Assembly: GCA_037439425.1 (NCBI GenBank) | Contig: JBBIWA010000019.1 | Coordinates: 23,058-87,057, forward strand | DNA length: 64,000 nucleotides | Origin: JBBIWA01 sp037439425 | Lineage (GTDB): Bacteria; Acidobacteriota; Blastocatellia; RBC074 | Direction: 5' to 3' | Shown: positions 8,256 through 16,325 of the stretch, piece by piece | Layout of the letters: the number at the start of each line of letters is the position of its first letter | Numbering within the stretch: position 1 is the stretch's first letter | The notes under the pieces: generated by a model | The model's database searches: none | Told to the model about the DNA's origin: nothing | The model's input: the letters and a program-made list of their open reading frames with translations, nothing else | Program-made: the position numbers and the translations under genes

Positions 8256-9743
8256 ATGAACACCATAAACCAGATTTCGATCTCCACCGAGGCGGCGCCT
8301 GAAATGGCAGCCTCGGCCAAAACTATCACTCCGGACCAGCCATTCATTCCGGCGCTGGCCGAGTTGCTGCTTCAAACATCAGTCGAAGTAGCCTCAAACC
8401 AGGCGGTGCCCGTCACCGCGGATGACGAGCCCCACCAAGTTCGGCGGCTTCAGGAGAGTGATAGCAGCGCCCAGCCGGCCAGTGAAGGGCAGCTTCCAGC
8501 CAGGCTCTCGGCCCTGTTCCTTCTCAACTTGCCGCTCTTACCACCGGACAGGGCGATCGAAAGCAACTACTTGGGCCGCTCACTACGCCGCGAGGTACTT
8601 CCTGTGGTCGAAGACCAAACTACAGTCACAGCCCCTCGTGCAACTCTTATTGAAAAGACGACAGGGAGTAGTAGCGAGCTGTCGAAGCTGGCGACACAGC
8701 CATCAGCAGCAACAGACTCCACAGCGCTAGCAAGTCTTAACGGGATAATGCCACCACCTCTGCCTCCGATCCAGCAGGTAGCCCAGCAGGTGGAACCGTC
8801 ATCTCTCAATCCAGCCATTGAATCTGCCTTCATCGCTACCAGCGATCAAGCGGCCTCTAACAGCTCTGCTTCAGAGGTCGTTCAAGCCTTACTGGCTCTA
8901 TCTCGTAACGATCAAACCTCAGCCGGCCCGCTGAGCTTGCCGGCGTCGGTTGCGCACCGTAATGCGGTAATGTTGATCAAACAGTATCTGGGCGAAACAG
9001 ATCAGCCTGGTTCGATGAGTGAGGGGCAGAACCACTCCGCTCAAGGCTTGGGATTTGAAGCCGTCACGCAGAGAGCTGAGGCGGTTTTGAAGCTGGAGGC
9101 TATGCCGACCACTAAGTTGCTGAACCAGACTCAAGCGATGCCAGCAGCGTCATTCGACGTAGATGAGACGATGGCGCAAGGTCAGTCAGAAGGGGCTGCC
9201 TCTCACCGCAGCTCTCTCCCTCATCCGGCTCCCACGGAGTTAGAGGTGGGTTTGGAGCCGAGAGTTCCTGCGCACCGCTCAACCGGGGAAGGTTTTGCGA
9301 CCGCGCTGCCACAAATTATCGAGCGGGTTCAGACGATGGCGCAGGCAGGAACGAGGCTGCTGCGCCTCAGCTTGCAGCCAGAGAGCCTCGGTCAGCTGGA
9401 GTTACGCCTCACGCTGGCTGGCTCCCGCTTGAGGGTGGAGATCAATGCTGCCGTCGCACACACGCGCGCAGAATTGCAACAGAGCACCGCGACGCTACGC
9501 GAAGCGCTAAACGAGAAAGGTTTTGAAGTGCAAGCTATCCAGATTGGCAGCCTGGAGAGCCACTTTGATGCGGCGACCCAGTCATTTACCGGGTCAGCCG
9601 AAACGCGCTCAGCCTGGTGGGATGAAATCGCACATCGGCAAGCTACGCGCCATCGGGCGCTACCCAACATACCTGCCGAGCCCGAGACTGACTTGCCCTC
9701 ACTCCCAGCGCAGCTAGCGCGCATACTCAGCTTGAGGATTTGA
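8256..9743 (+). CDS. fliK: Flagellar hook-length control protein FliK
   Basis: A 495-residue protein with a long, low-complexity, Ser/Ala/Gln-rich N-terminal ruler region (about residues 1-360) and a compact C-terminal Flg_hook domain near 365-440. The latter contains RLLRLSLQPESLGQLELRL and the motif around LREALNEKGFEVQAIQIG. FliK measures hook length and switches export specificity at FlhB. The domain layout, position before flgD and flgE, and length all fit. The ruler part is poorly conserved, as in the family. Confidence 0.88.
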   Translation: MNTINQISISTEAAPEMAASAKTITPDQPFIPALAELLLQTSVEVASNQAVPVTADDEPHQVRRLQESDSSAQPASEGQLPARLSALFLLNLPLLPPDRAIESNYLGRSLRREVLPVVEDQTTVTAPRATLIEKTTGSSSELSKLATQPSAATDSTALASLNGIMPPPLPPIQQVAQQVEPSSLNPAIESAFIATSDQAASNSSASEVVQALLALSRNDQTSAGPLSLPASVAHRNAVMLIKQYLGETDQPGSMSEGQNHSAQGLGFEAVTQRAEAVLKLEAMPTTKLLNQTQAMPAASFDVDETMAQGQSEGAASHRSSLPHPAPTELEVGLEPRVPAHRSTGEGFATALPQIIERVQTMAQAGTRLLRLSLQPESLGQLELRLTLAGSRLRVEINAAVAHTRAELQQSTATLREALNEKGFEVQAIQIGSLESHFDAATQSFTGSAETRSAWWDEIAHRQATRHRALPNIPAEPETDLPSLPAQLARILSLRI

Positions 9744-9823
9744 AAGCGATCGATAACCCCGGCAATCAATGACGGGCCGCAGGAACGCGAAAGCGTCTAA
9801 GGTCCGAGAAAGGAGCTTAAATA

Positions 9824-10072
9824 ATGAACATCAATCAGGTAACACTTGGCAGTCTGATTCCGGATGCTGCTGCAACCAGAGGACGGCGCGAGCTGGACCA
9901 GAATGCTTTTCTGCAGTTGCTGGTCACGCAGTTAAAGCACCAGAATCCCGAAGCGCCACAGGACCCGGGAGCCTTTATTGCACAATTGGCACAGTTCAGC
10001 CAGCTTGATCAACTGATCGGCATCCGCCAATCGCTCAATGAGCTGGCAGCCAAACTCGAGTCGAAAGGCTAG
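9824..10072 (+). CDS. flgD: Short hook-capping protein FlgD
   Basis: An 82-residue protein containing only the conserved N-terminal FlgD segment: LDQNAFLQLLVTQLKHQNPE, then an FIAQLAQFSQLDQL stretch. Family members are commonly 140-230 residues because of a following Ig/Tudor-like domain, absent here. The next 70 bases are non-coding and contain stops in all frames near the end, so this looks like a naturally short gene. AAAGGAG lies upstream of the ATG. It precedes flgE, as usual; FlgD caps the growing hook. Confidence 0.85.
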   Translation: MNINQVTLGSLIPDAAATRGRRELDQNAFLQLLVTQLKHQNPEAPQDPGAFIAQLAQFSQLDQLIGIRQSLNELAAKLESKG

Positions 10073-10087
10073 AGGAGAATTAATTGA

Positions 10088-10112
10088 AGACCTCAGAGAC
10101 CATTTGAGGTCT
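10088..10112 (+). repeat. Short AGACCTCA inverted repeat between flgD and flgE
   Basis: AGACCTCA (10088-10095) and TGAGGTCT (10105-10112) form a perfect eight-base stem around a nine-base loop. It could act as a weak attenuator. It uses the same GAGGTCTGA word as several other junctions. Confidence 0.55.
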
Positions 10113-10144
10113 GAAGTTTTATTTTCTAGACCCAGGAGGTATCA

Positions 10145-11395
10145 ATGGGCGTCAATTTTTCTGCTTCACTCTTAGGCTTGCAGGCTAACTCGCAAGCGAT
10201 CTCAGTTGCCGGCAATAATATTGCCAACAGCAATACGGTGGGCTACAAACACCAGACGGCAGTCTTCGCCGATGTCTTCAGCACCCGCATCGGTAACACC
10301 AACGGTGCGGGCAACTCCATGCAGATAGGCAATGGCGTCTCTCTGGCCGCTGTGCAAGGAATCTTCTCGCAGGGCAGCCTGATTGACTCTCCGGAGGGGA
10401 CGCACGTTGCCATCCAGGGCACGGGCTTCTTCGTCCTCAACGATCCTTCCTCAGGGCGCGCTTATACTCGGGCCGGAGCATTCACAGTCGATAAGGATGG
10501 CTATCTAGTCTCGCCGCAGGGCGCGCGAGTACAAGGCTACACAACCATCGGACCTGACGGGAAGGTCGTCAATAATGGCGTCCTGAGCGACATTCGGTTA
10601 CCGATAGGAGCCAGCTTGCCACCTGCGGCCACTTCTCAGGTCTCGCTGCGTGCCAACCTCGATTCAAGCGCGGCTGACGGCGAGGTCTTCAATACACAGT
10701 TGCGTATTTTCGACTCGCTCGGGGCCGAACATATTCTCAACTTTGCTTTCACCCGCAACACGGCTGGTGGCGGCTATGATCTGGTGGTGACTATGGATGA
10801 CTCGCCCACTCCGCTGGCCAATTCGACTGGTGGCAATCCGATCCCGCTGGTCTTTGATGGGGCTGGGCAGCTCACCTCGCCCACCACACTAAGCCTGAAC
10901 GCGCAGACGCTCCCGGGCGGTGCGACCATTCCGGCTATTGACGTTATCCTTAGGGACTCAACCGGATCTTATCTGACGGGCTATGCCGCGCCATCTAACG
11001 TGTCCAGCACGCGGCAGAATGGCTACGCAGCCAGCTCGCTCATCAGCGGCTCCAGCATCACTATTGAGAGCAATGGTCTGATCATCGGACGCTTCAACAA
11101 TGGTCAGACGCGAGAGTTCGGTCAGATCGTGCTCGCTGTCTTCGACAGTCCACAAGGGTTGCAGCGCGGCGGTGGCAGCCTCTTCTTCGAGACCATTGGT
11201 TCCGGACCAGCTTCTATCGGCATCGCCGGTACAGGTGGGCGGGGCCTGCTACAGGGCAACGCGCTTGAGCAATCGAACGTGGATCTGGCCACCGAATTCA
11301 CCAACCTGATCATCGCCCAACGCGGTTTCCAGGCCAACGCGCGCGCCATTGCCAGCAGCAATCAAGTGCTGCAAGATATCCTCCAACTGATCTAA
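10145..11395 (+). CDS. flgE: Flagellar hook protein FlgE
   Basis: A 416-residue axial protein. The N-terminal rod/hook motif (AGNNIANSNTVGYKHQ) lies near residues 22-37, a flagellar basal-body domain region (FVLNDPSSGRAYTRAGAFT) near 98-116, and the C-terminal motif NVDLATEFTNLIIAQRGFQA near 377-396. FlgE polymerises into the hook. A strong AGGAGG lies seven bases before the ATG, one of the best ribosome sites in the locus. It follows flgD and ends before a strong hairpin. Confidence 0.95.
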   Translation: MGVNFSASLLGLQANSQAISVAGNNIANSNTVGYKHQTAVFADVFSTRIGNTNGAGNSMQIGNGVSLAAVQGIFSQGSLIDSPEGTHVAIQGTGFFVLNDPSSGRAYTRAGAFTVDKDGYLVSPQGARVQGYTTIGPDGKVVNNGVLSDIRLPIGASLPPAATSQVSLRANLDSSAADGEVFNTQLRIFDSLGAEHILNFAFTRNTAGGGYDLVVTMDDSPTPLANSTGGNPIPLVFDGAGQLTSPTTLSLNAQTLPGGATIPAIDVILRDSTGSYLTGYAAPSNVSSTRQNGYAASSLISGSSITIESNGLIIGRFNNGQTREFGQIVLAVFDSPQGLQRGGGSLFFETIGSGPASIGIAGTGGRGLLQGNALEQSNVDLATEFTNLIIAQRGFQANARAIASSNQVLQDILQLI

Positions 11396-11426
11396 CTGCA
11401 ACCCCGCACCAAAGGAAGGAAGAAAG

Positions 11427-11473
11427 CTTCAGAGCTCAGGCCTCAGACATCAGATGAGGTCTGAGCTCTGAAG
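11427..11473 (+). terminator. Long hairpin after flgE (stuttered GAGGTCTGA type)
   Basis: CTTCAGAGCTCAGGCCTCA and its near-perfect reverse complement ending in GAGCTCTGAAG form a 19-base-pair stem with one wobble pair and a nine-base loop. No run of T follows, so rho-independent termination is uncertain, but the position between flgE and a separate motA promoter is suitable. The arms reiterate the GAGGTCTGA word. Confidence 0.55.
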
Positions 11474-11486
11474 TCTGGTTCTCGCC

Positions 11487-11514
11487 TAAAGTTTTTCCAC
11501 CTCTTGTCCGAAAA
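11487..11514 (+). promoter_or_regulatory. Sigma-28 (FliA)-like promoter of motAB
   Basis: TAAAGTTT (11487-11494) is a perfect match to the flagellar sigma-28 -35 element. Twelve bases later TCCGAAAA matches GCCGATAA in six of eight positions. The spacing is one base longer than the enteric ideal. motA starts about 98 bases downstream. motAB is a classical late FliA-dependent operon, and fliA and flgM are both in this window. Confidence 0.55.
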
Positions 11515-11611
11515 GGAGATTGTCTGGCGTGGCCAAAGGCCGAAACTATCTCTGCCAGACAAGCTCCATTTGCGAGTCTAGAGCTTCTTCACGAGAGACC
11601 AAGCCAGCACG

Positions 11612-12472
11612 ATGTTCGTCATCATTGGAGCAGTCATCGTTATCATCGGCGTCGTCGGCGGATACCTCCTGGAGCACGGCCCTCTGCACGTGCTGTGGCA
11701 GCCAGCCGAGCTGGTCATTATCGGCGGCGCAGCAGTTGGCAGTTTGCTGATTTCGGCTCCCCTGAAACTCCTCATGAAACTGTTGAAGGAGTTGCCCAAG
11801 GTTTTTGCCGGATCAAGATACAATAGCGCGACCTATACCGAAGCGCTGCTGATGCAGTACGAGGTCTATCTCAACGCCAAGAAATCTGGCATCACAGCGC
11901 TGGAAGCCGATGTCAACGACCCGCACAATAGTTCAATCTTCTCGAAGTATCCGCGCATCCTTAAAGATCACCATGCCATGGAGTTCTTCAGCGATGCGCT
12001 GCGTATTCTGATCAACGGTGCAGCTAAACCCGATGAGCTGGAGACGGCTCTAGAGATTGAGCTGGAGACTCATCACGACGAAGGCGCCAAGGTCCCCTCC
12101 ATGCTCACCAAAGTGGCTGACTCGCTACCCGGACTTGGCATTGTGGCTGCCGTGCTCGGCATTGTCATCACCGTCCAGGCGATCGATGGGCCGCCAGAAG
12201 AGATCGGTCATAAGGTCGGTGCGGCGCTGGTTGGAACCTTCCTGGGCATTTTGGCTTCATATGGTTTTCTCAGCCCGCTCGCTACCAATATCGAAAACAT
12301 TGCTGCTGATGAGGCTAAATTTTTTCTCTGCCTCAAAGTGGGGATTCTCGCCTTCGCCAACGGCGCAGCGCCGCTGACAGCTATCGAATTCGCGCGCAAG
12401 GTGATCTACAGCTATGACCGCCCCAGCGGCGCAGAGATTGAACAGAAAGCCAGGGAGATCAAACCAAGATAA
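11612..12472 (+). CDS. motA: Flagellar motor stator protein MotA
   Basis: A 286-residue inner-membrane protein with four predicted helices: near residues 2-20, 28-48, 155-180 and 195-220. The cytoplasmic loop between helices 2 and 3 is charged. The stretch KVADSLPGLGIVAAVLGIVITV is the conserved MotA helix 3 with its functional prolines. With MotB it forms the ion channel that drives rotation. motB follows and a sigma-28-like promoter precedes. The 231-base frame at 11520 is a shadow. Confidence 0.93.
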   Translation: MFVIIGAVIVIIGVVGGYLLEHGPLHVLWQPAELVIIGGAAVGSLLISAPLKLLMKLLKELPKVFAGSRYNSATYTEALLMQYEVYLNAKKSGITALEADVNDPHNSSIFSKYPRILKDHHAMEFFSDALRILINGAAKPDELETALEIELETHHDEGAKVPSMLTKVADSLPGLGIVAAVLGIVITVQAIDGPPEEIGHKVGAALVGTFLGILASYGFLSPLATNIENIAADEAKFFLCLKVGILAFANGAAPLTAIEFARKVIYSYDRPSGAEIEQKAREIKPR

Positions 12473-12484
12473 AGCCCAATGATC

Positions 12485-12519
12485 GAGTGATGGGCAACAA
12501 GCCTTTGTTCTCATCACTC
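12485..12519 (+). repeat. Hairpin between motA and motB overlapping an upstream false start
   Basis: GAGTGATG (12485-12492) and CATCACTC (12512-12519) are perfect complements, with AACAA and TTGTT pairing inside. The apparent in-frame GTG/ATG starts of motB at 12487 and 12490 lie inside this hairpin. This is the evidence for placing the motB start downstream at 12529. Confidence 0.65.
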
Positions 12520-12528
12520 AGCACTATT

Positions 12529-13359
12529 ATGGCCACACCCAAACCAGCCAAACAATCACAGTCGCAACCCATCATCATTAAGAAGGTGAAGAAGGTAGCC
12601 GCTCACGGCGGGCACCACGGCGGAGCCTGGAAGGTAGCTTACGCTGACTTCGTCACTGCGATGATGGCGCTGTTTCTGTTGCTGTGGTTGATCAGCCAAG
12701 GGGATCAAAAGCTGAAGCAGGCGATTGCCAATTACTTCAAAAATCCCGGCGTCTTCGCTACTCAGAGAGGGGGTGTGCTGCCCGGCGCTCAACAGCTCAG
12801 CAAAGAACCCGGCATCCTTGATTCTGTCACTGAAGATGCCTCACTGCATCGCACTGCCGCACTCCTGCGCAAAGCTTTTCAGTCACGCCCGGACATCGCT
12901 TATCTTAATGACCAGATCAAAATCGACGTGACGGCGGAAGGATTGCGGCTCCAGATTGTGGACCGTGCCAACGAAGTGCTCTTCGATAGCGGCAGCGCTC
13001 ACTTGAAAGAGGCCATGATCAAGATCCTGCAGGAGATCGCGGCAGAAGTAGGGAAACTGGATAACCGGATAGTGATCGGCGGCCACACGGATGCTTATAC
13101 CTACAAACGAGAGGATGAATATAGCAACTGGGAGCTGTCGGCCGACCGCGCCAATGCCACCCGGCGCATCCTGGAGAAATCAGGCCTCTATCCTGGTCAG
13201 GTCAAACACGTAATCGGATACGGAGCCACCGAACCCTACAACCCGGCCGATCCTTACGATCCGGCCAATCGTCGTATCAGTATCATCGTCCTTCGCCGCT
13301 TCCCCCCACCCCCAACAAAGGATGAGGGCGGAAGTCGCAAGGATGAAGGAAAGTCCTAA
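12529..13359 (+). CDS. motB: Flagellar motor stator protein MotB
   Basis: A 276-residue protein from the ATG at 12529. A basic, His/Gly-rich N-terminus precedes a single helix with the channel aspartate in VAYADFVTAMMALFLLLWL (Asp40 from this start). A C-terminal OmpA-like peptidoglycan-binding domain follows, with IVIGGHTDAY and NWELSADRANATRRIL. MotB anchors the stator to the wall. An in-frame start at 12487 would add 14 residues encoded by a hairpin. The last 17 or so residues (rich in Lys, Asp, Glu, Gly, Arg) are encoded by another iterated-word repeat and are probably not native. Confidence 0.92.
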   Translation: MATPKPAKQSQSQPIIIKKVKKVAAHGGHHGGAWKVAYADFVTAMMALFLLLWLISQGDQKLKQAIANYFKNPGVFATQRGGVLPGAQQLSKEPGILDSVTEDASLHRTAALLRKAFQSRPDIAYLNDQIKIDVTAEGLRLQIVDRANEVLFDSGSAHLKEAMIKILQEIAAEVGKLDNRIVIGGHTDAYTYKREDEYSNWELSADRANATRRILEKSGLYPGQVKHVIGYGATEPYNPADPYDPANRRISIIVLRRFPPPPTKDEGGSRKDEGKS

Positions 13360-13386
13360 CCTCCTTTCTTCATCCTTCGTTCTTCC
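13318..13386 (+). repeat. Stuttered AAGGATGA inverted repeat at the end of motB
   Basis: The left arm repeats AAGGATGA twice within 13318-13353 and forms the last motB codons. The right arm (CTTTCTTCATCCTTCG and TTCTTCCC, 13363-13386) is complementary. The motB stop lies between the arms. Confidence 0.6.
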
Positions 13387-13483
13387 CTTTCAAGCCGACA
13401 AAAAACCGATACGTTGCTCGAGTTCAGCGTCAGAGGATTGACACTCAGCCGTGGCCAAGAGTCAACATTACTGAGCGTAACCA

Positions 13484-13499
13484 AGGCACACGACTTGCC
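13484..13499 (+). promoter_or_regulatory. Sigma-54 promoter before fliL
   Basis: AGGCAC, five bases, then TTGCC: GG at 13485-13486 and GC at 13497-13498 are exactly ten bases apart. Agreement with TGGCAC-N5-TTGC is 9 of 10. Predicted start near 13510, leader about 17 bases, immediately before GAGGAGGAG. This is the best of the three sigma-54-like sites in the window. Confidence 0.7.
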
Positions 13500-13526
13500 T
13501 GAGTGTAGTCTCTTGAGGAGGAGTCT

Positions 13527-14072
13527 ATGTCAGATCAGGCTGCAACTGGAACTGCTGCTCTGGAAGAAGTCAAACCCAAAAAGAAGTTCGATCTTAAGCT
13601 CATCATCATTGCCGTGCTGGTGCTGGCACTAGGTAGCGGTGGCGCTTTCTTCTTTCTCAATCGTGGCGCGTCCGCCGCTAAGAAAAAACCTGGCACCAAG
13701 CCAGCCGCTGTAGATGAGACGGCTGAGGAGGAAGAGACCCAAACAAGCCAGATTTCTTCTGTCATCGTGCTGGAACCCTTCATCGTGAACCTCGCGGATA
13801 AGGATGAACCGCGCTACGTCCGCATCAACATCTCGCTTGGCCTGGTTACTGAAAACAAGGAGGAGGGGAAAGAAATCCTCAAGGACGCGGTGATCGTTTC
13901 CCAGCTTCGCGATAGCATCGTTTCGGTCCTCTCTCTCAAAACAGCGGCAGAGCTCAACAGCCTCGAAGGCAAGAAAAGCTTGCGCCGGGAGTTGCTCAAA
14001 GCCATCCGGAAGAAAGTGAAGAAACCGCGCATCTCGGAGGTGTACATCACAGACATCATTATTCAGATGTGA
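13527..14072 (+). CDS. fliL: Flagellar basal body-associated protein FliL
   Basis: A 181-residue inner-membrane protein: short cytoplasmic N-terminus, one helix near residues 25-43, a Lys/Ala/Glu linker and a periplasmic FliL domain (VLEPFIVNLADKDEPRYVRI through LKAIRKKVKKPRISEVYIT). FliL surrounds the stator and supports torque. GAGGAGGAG lies four bases before the ATG, and a sigma-54 site lies just upstream, so it probably heads the operon fliL-fliN-fliO-fliP-fliQ-fliR-flhB. Confidence 0.93.
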   Translation: MSDQAATGTAALEEVKPKKKFDLKLIIIAVLVLALGSGGAFFFLNRGASAAKKKPGTKPAAVDETAEEEETQTSQISSVIVLEPFIVNLADKDEPRYVRINISLGLVTENKEEGKEILKDAVIVSQLRDSIVSVLSLKTAAELNSLEGKKSLRRELLKAIRKKVKKPRISEVYITDIIIQM

Positions 14073-14091
14073 GCAGGCGCAGCAGACAACC

Positions 14092-14379
14092 ATGATGGAT
14101 TCCTTACCCAAGCAGCACGGCAACGCGCACAGCCTGGAAGAATTTGCGTTTCTAAGCGACCTCAAGTTGAAGCTGAGCGTTAGCCTCGGCTCTCTCAAGA
14201 TGACTCTCAAGGAGGTCATTGAATTGACCGCTGGCTCGGTCATTCAACTTTCGACTCCAACCAGTGCCGGTGTGGAAGTGAGCATCAACGGTGTGCCACT
14301 GGCGCGCGGCGAGATCATCAGCGTTGAGGATCGGGCAGTCATTCAACTTAAAGAGATCATCCACCCGGAGAAATTTTGA
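14092..14379 (+). CDS. fliN: Flagellar motor switch protein FliN, first copy
   Basis: A 95-residue protein made almost entirely of one SpoA/FliN domain: LKLSVSLGSLKMTLKEVIEL, GSVIQL, then VSINGVPLARGEIISVEDRAVIQL. FliN forms the bottom of the C-ring and docks FliH. A second FliN lies next to fliM at 32520-32864. The start is either of two adjacent ATGs. Its stop overlaps the TTG start of fliO. Confidence 0.88.
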   Translation: MMDSLPKQHGNAHSLEEFAFLSDLKLKLSVSLGSLKMTLKEVIELTAGSVIQLSTPTSAGVEVSINGVPLARGEIISVEDRAVIQLKEIIHPEKF

Positions 14380-15107
14380 AAGCGAGTGCTTATCTTACCC
14401 TCGAGGATGCGGGAGAAACGATGAACCACCTGGCACACGGCTTTGAGCTCTCCTTTCCCTCTCGTGAAAGCCAATACCCGCCTGCAGGCGGTAGGTTGAA
14501 GAGGCTCAAGCTGAAGTTAGCTGGTCTCCTCATCTGTTCAGCCCTTGTGCTGTGCGGGCCGCTAGCGATCAGCGCCAGGGGAGAGACAGCTTCTGCCACG
14601 CCACCACCGGCCGCTCAGACTGCTCCGCAGGATCAATCACCAGCCCGTGATCTCACCCCGGTCTTCACTTCTGGGCTGGAAGAGCTGCGACCGGAAGAGC
14701 CAGCCTCTTTTATTTCTCTGGCGCGCGCGCTCGGAGCATTGCTCGTGGTGCTGGGCCTGGTGGGAGCAACAGCGTGGGTATTGAAACGCTACGGTCTGGT
14801 TCGGAGCAGCGCAACCAGCCAGCTCAACTTCAGCATTCTGAGCAGCGCTTCTCTGGGTGAGAAGCGCACCTTGAGCGTCATCCGTTTCGGCAATCAAGCT
14901 TTGCTGATCGGCAGCACGCCAGCATCAATGACGCTGCTGGCGCAGATGGCGCTGAGCGAACTGGAGCCTCAGCCGCAGGCCACAAACTCAAATACTTCAG
15001 CGCCGATCTTCGCGCGCCAGCTCAGCCAGGTATATGCCGAACTGGAAGCCAGCGAGCGAAAGCAGCGGCTCTCAATCTCTAATTTGGTGAGAAGCAGAAA
15101 GAAGTAA
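14376..15107 (+). CDS. fliO: Flagellar biosynthetic protein FliO
   Basis: A 243-residue protein. A hydrophobic segment near residues 49-65 may be a signal or anchor. A second, near 110-128 (LGALLVVLGLVGATAWVL), is followed by the FliO domain (LNFSILSSASLGEKRTLSVI, QALLIGSTPASMTLL). FliO helps assemble the FliP ring of the export gate. The TTG start at 14376 overlaps the fliN stop and has GGAG six bases upstream, implying translational coupling; an ATG at 14421 is the alternative. It abuts fliP directly. Confidence 0.85.
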   Translation: MKASAYLTLEDAGETMNHLAHGFELSFPSRESQYPPAGGRLKRLKLKLAGLLICSALVLCGPLAISARGETASATPPPAAQTAPQDQSPARDLTPVFTSGLEELRPEEPASFISLARALGALLVVLGLVGATAWVLKRYGLVRSSATSQLNFSILSSASLGEKRTLSVIRFGNQALLIGSTPASMTLLAQMALSELEPQPQATNSNTSAPIFARQLSQVYAELEASERKQRLSISNLVRSRKK

Positions 15108-15890
15108 ATGGTCATCTGGAAGTCGAGCGAGAGACAGCGTTGGTTGCGATGTGCCATAGTAGGGCTGTTGGGTTGCTGCCTCTTAGCTGTTGACGCAGCA
15201 GCGCAGGCAACTCAAGCGTTGCCAGGTGGCGTTGAAATCAAACTCCGTGGCGCAGCCGACGGGACGATCTCCGTTCCGCTCCAGATCCTGCTGTTGTTGA
15301 CGCTGCTGACTTTCATTCCGGCGATCCTGATTTCAGTGACTTGTTTTACGCGCCTGATTGTGGTCTTCCACTTTCTGCGCACCGCGCTGGGGACGCAGGA
15401 GACGCCGAATAATCAAGTGATCCTCGGTTTGACGCTCTTCCTGACGATGTTTGTCATGGCTCCGGTTGGAGCCGAAATCAATCGCAATGCTTTGCAGCCG
15501 CTGCTTGCGGGTCAGATTACTCAGCTGACCGCGCTGGAACGGGCGCTCGTGCCCTTGCGCGCCTTCATGTTCCGGCAGACGCGCGAAAAAGACCTGGCGC
15601 TTTTTGTCAAACTCGCACGTCTCGAGCAGCCAAAGACCCGCGACGATGTGCCGACCACAACGCTCATCCCGGCGTTTATGATCTCGGAATTGAAGACCGC
15701 CTTTCAGATCGGATTCGTGCTCTTCCTGCCGTTTTTGATTATTGATATGGCAGTGTCAGCAGTCTTGCTTTCAATGGGTATCCTGCAATTGCCGCCGATT
15801 GTCATCTCGACGCCATTCAAACTGCTGCTCTTTGTCATGGTGGATGGCTGGAATCTGGTCGTTGGGTCGCTGGTCAAAAGTTTCTTTTAA
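15108..15890 (+). CDS. fliP: Flagellar export gate protein FliP
   Basis: A 260-residue protein: cleavable signal peptide (about residues 1-28), then LQILLLLTLLTFIPAILIS, a large periplasmic loop, and the conserved LIPAFMISELKTAFQIGF near 187-204, which is diagnostic for FliP/SctR. The ending MVDGWNLVVGSLVKSF is also conserved. FliP forms the export channel with FliQ and FliR. The ATG is immediately after the fliO stop. The fliP-fliQ junction is interrupted by a four-helix-bundle gene and repeats. Confidence 0.95.
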   Translation: MVIWKSSERQRWLRCAIVGLLGCCLLAVDAAAQATQALPGGVEIKLRGAADGTISVPLQILLLLTLLTFIPAILISVTCFTRLIVVFHFLRTALGTQETPNNQVILGLTLFLTMFVMAPVGAEINRNALQPLLAGQITQLTALERALVPLRAFMFRQTREKDLALFVKLARLEQPKTRDDVPTTTLIPAFMISELKTAFQIGFVLFLPFLIIDMAVSAVLLSMGILQLPPIVISTPFKLLLFVMVDGWNLVVGSLVKSFF

Positions 15891-15962
15891 GCAGTAGTCA
15901 GTAGTCAGTAGTCAGTAGACATAAGCGGTCACTGACCACAACCGCCTGCTACTGACTACTGC
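15891..15962 (+). repeat. Stuttered TAGTCAG inverted repeat, left flank of the inserted gene
   Basis: It starts one base after the fliP stop. The left arm repeats CAGTAGT about four times, and the right arm CTACTGACTACTGC (15949-15962) complements its start over 14 bases. A second stem, GCGGT with ACCGC, lies in the loop. With the repeat at 16326-16361 it brackets the four-helix-bundle gene. Confidence 0.85.
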
Positions 15963-15979
15963 CATAAAAGTCAGAGGGT

Positions 15980-16324
15980 ATGGGAGCAAAGACATTCCAG
16001 GACGTTGAGGTTTGGAAGAAAGCCCATAATTGGGTGCTATCTGTCTATCGTTTCACAGGAGGGTTCCCAAAACACGAGATGTTCGGCTTAACATCACAAT
16101 TGAGACGGGCCGCGGTCTCCGTTCCCGCGAACTTTGCCGAAGGGTTCAAGAAGCAGGGGCGTTCGGACAAAATTCGGTTCTACAACATCGCACAAGGATC
16201 GCTCGAAGAGTGTCGCTACTACTTGATCCTCGCCAAGGACCTGGGTTATGGAGATTCCAGCAGTTTGATGAAAGCTCTAGAAGAAGTCAGCAAAATGCTG
16301 GGGGGCTACACGCGCTCGATGTGA
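15980..16324 (+). CDS. Four-helix-bundle protein of the S23/Avd-like family inserted in the flagellar operon
   Basis: A 114-residue protein beginning MGAKTFQDVEVWKKAHNWVL, with HEMFGLTSQLRRAAVSVPAN and FAEGFKKQG. These are clear signatures of the four-helix-bundle family first seen in 23S rRNA intervening sequences and related to Avd of diversity-generating retroelements. The family forms pentameric helical barrels and has no known role in flagella. GAGGG lies near the ATG. It is bracketed by iterated CAGTAGT words on both sides and separates fliP from fliQ, so it is a recent insertion. Function in this cell is unknown. Confidence 0.9.
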   Translation: MGAKTFQDVEVWKKAHNWVLSVYRFTGGFPKHEMFGLTSQLRRAAVSVPANFAEGFKKQGRSDKIRFYNIAQGSLEECRYYLILAKDLGYGDSSSLMKALEEVSKMLGGYTRSM

Positions 16325-16325
16325 T

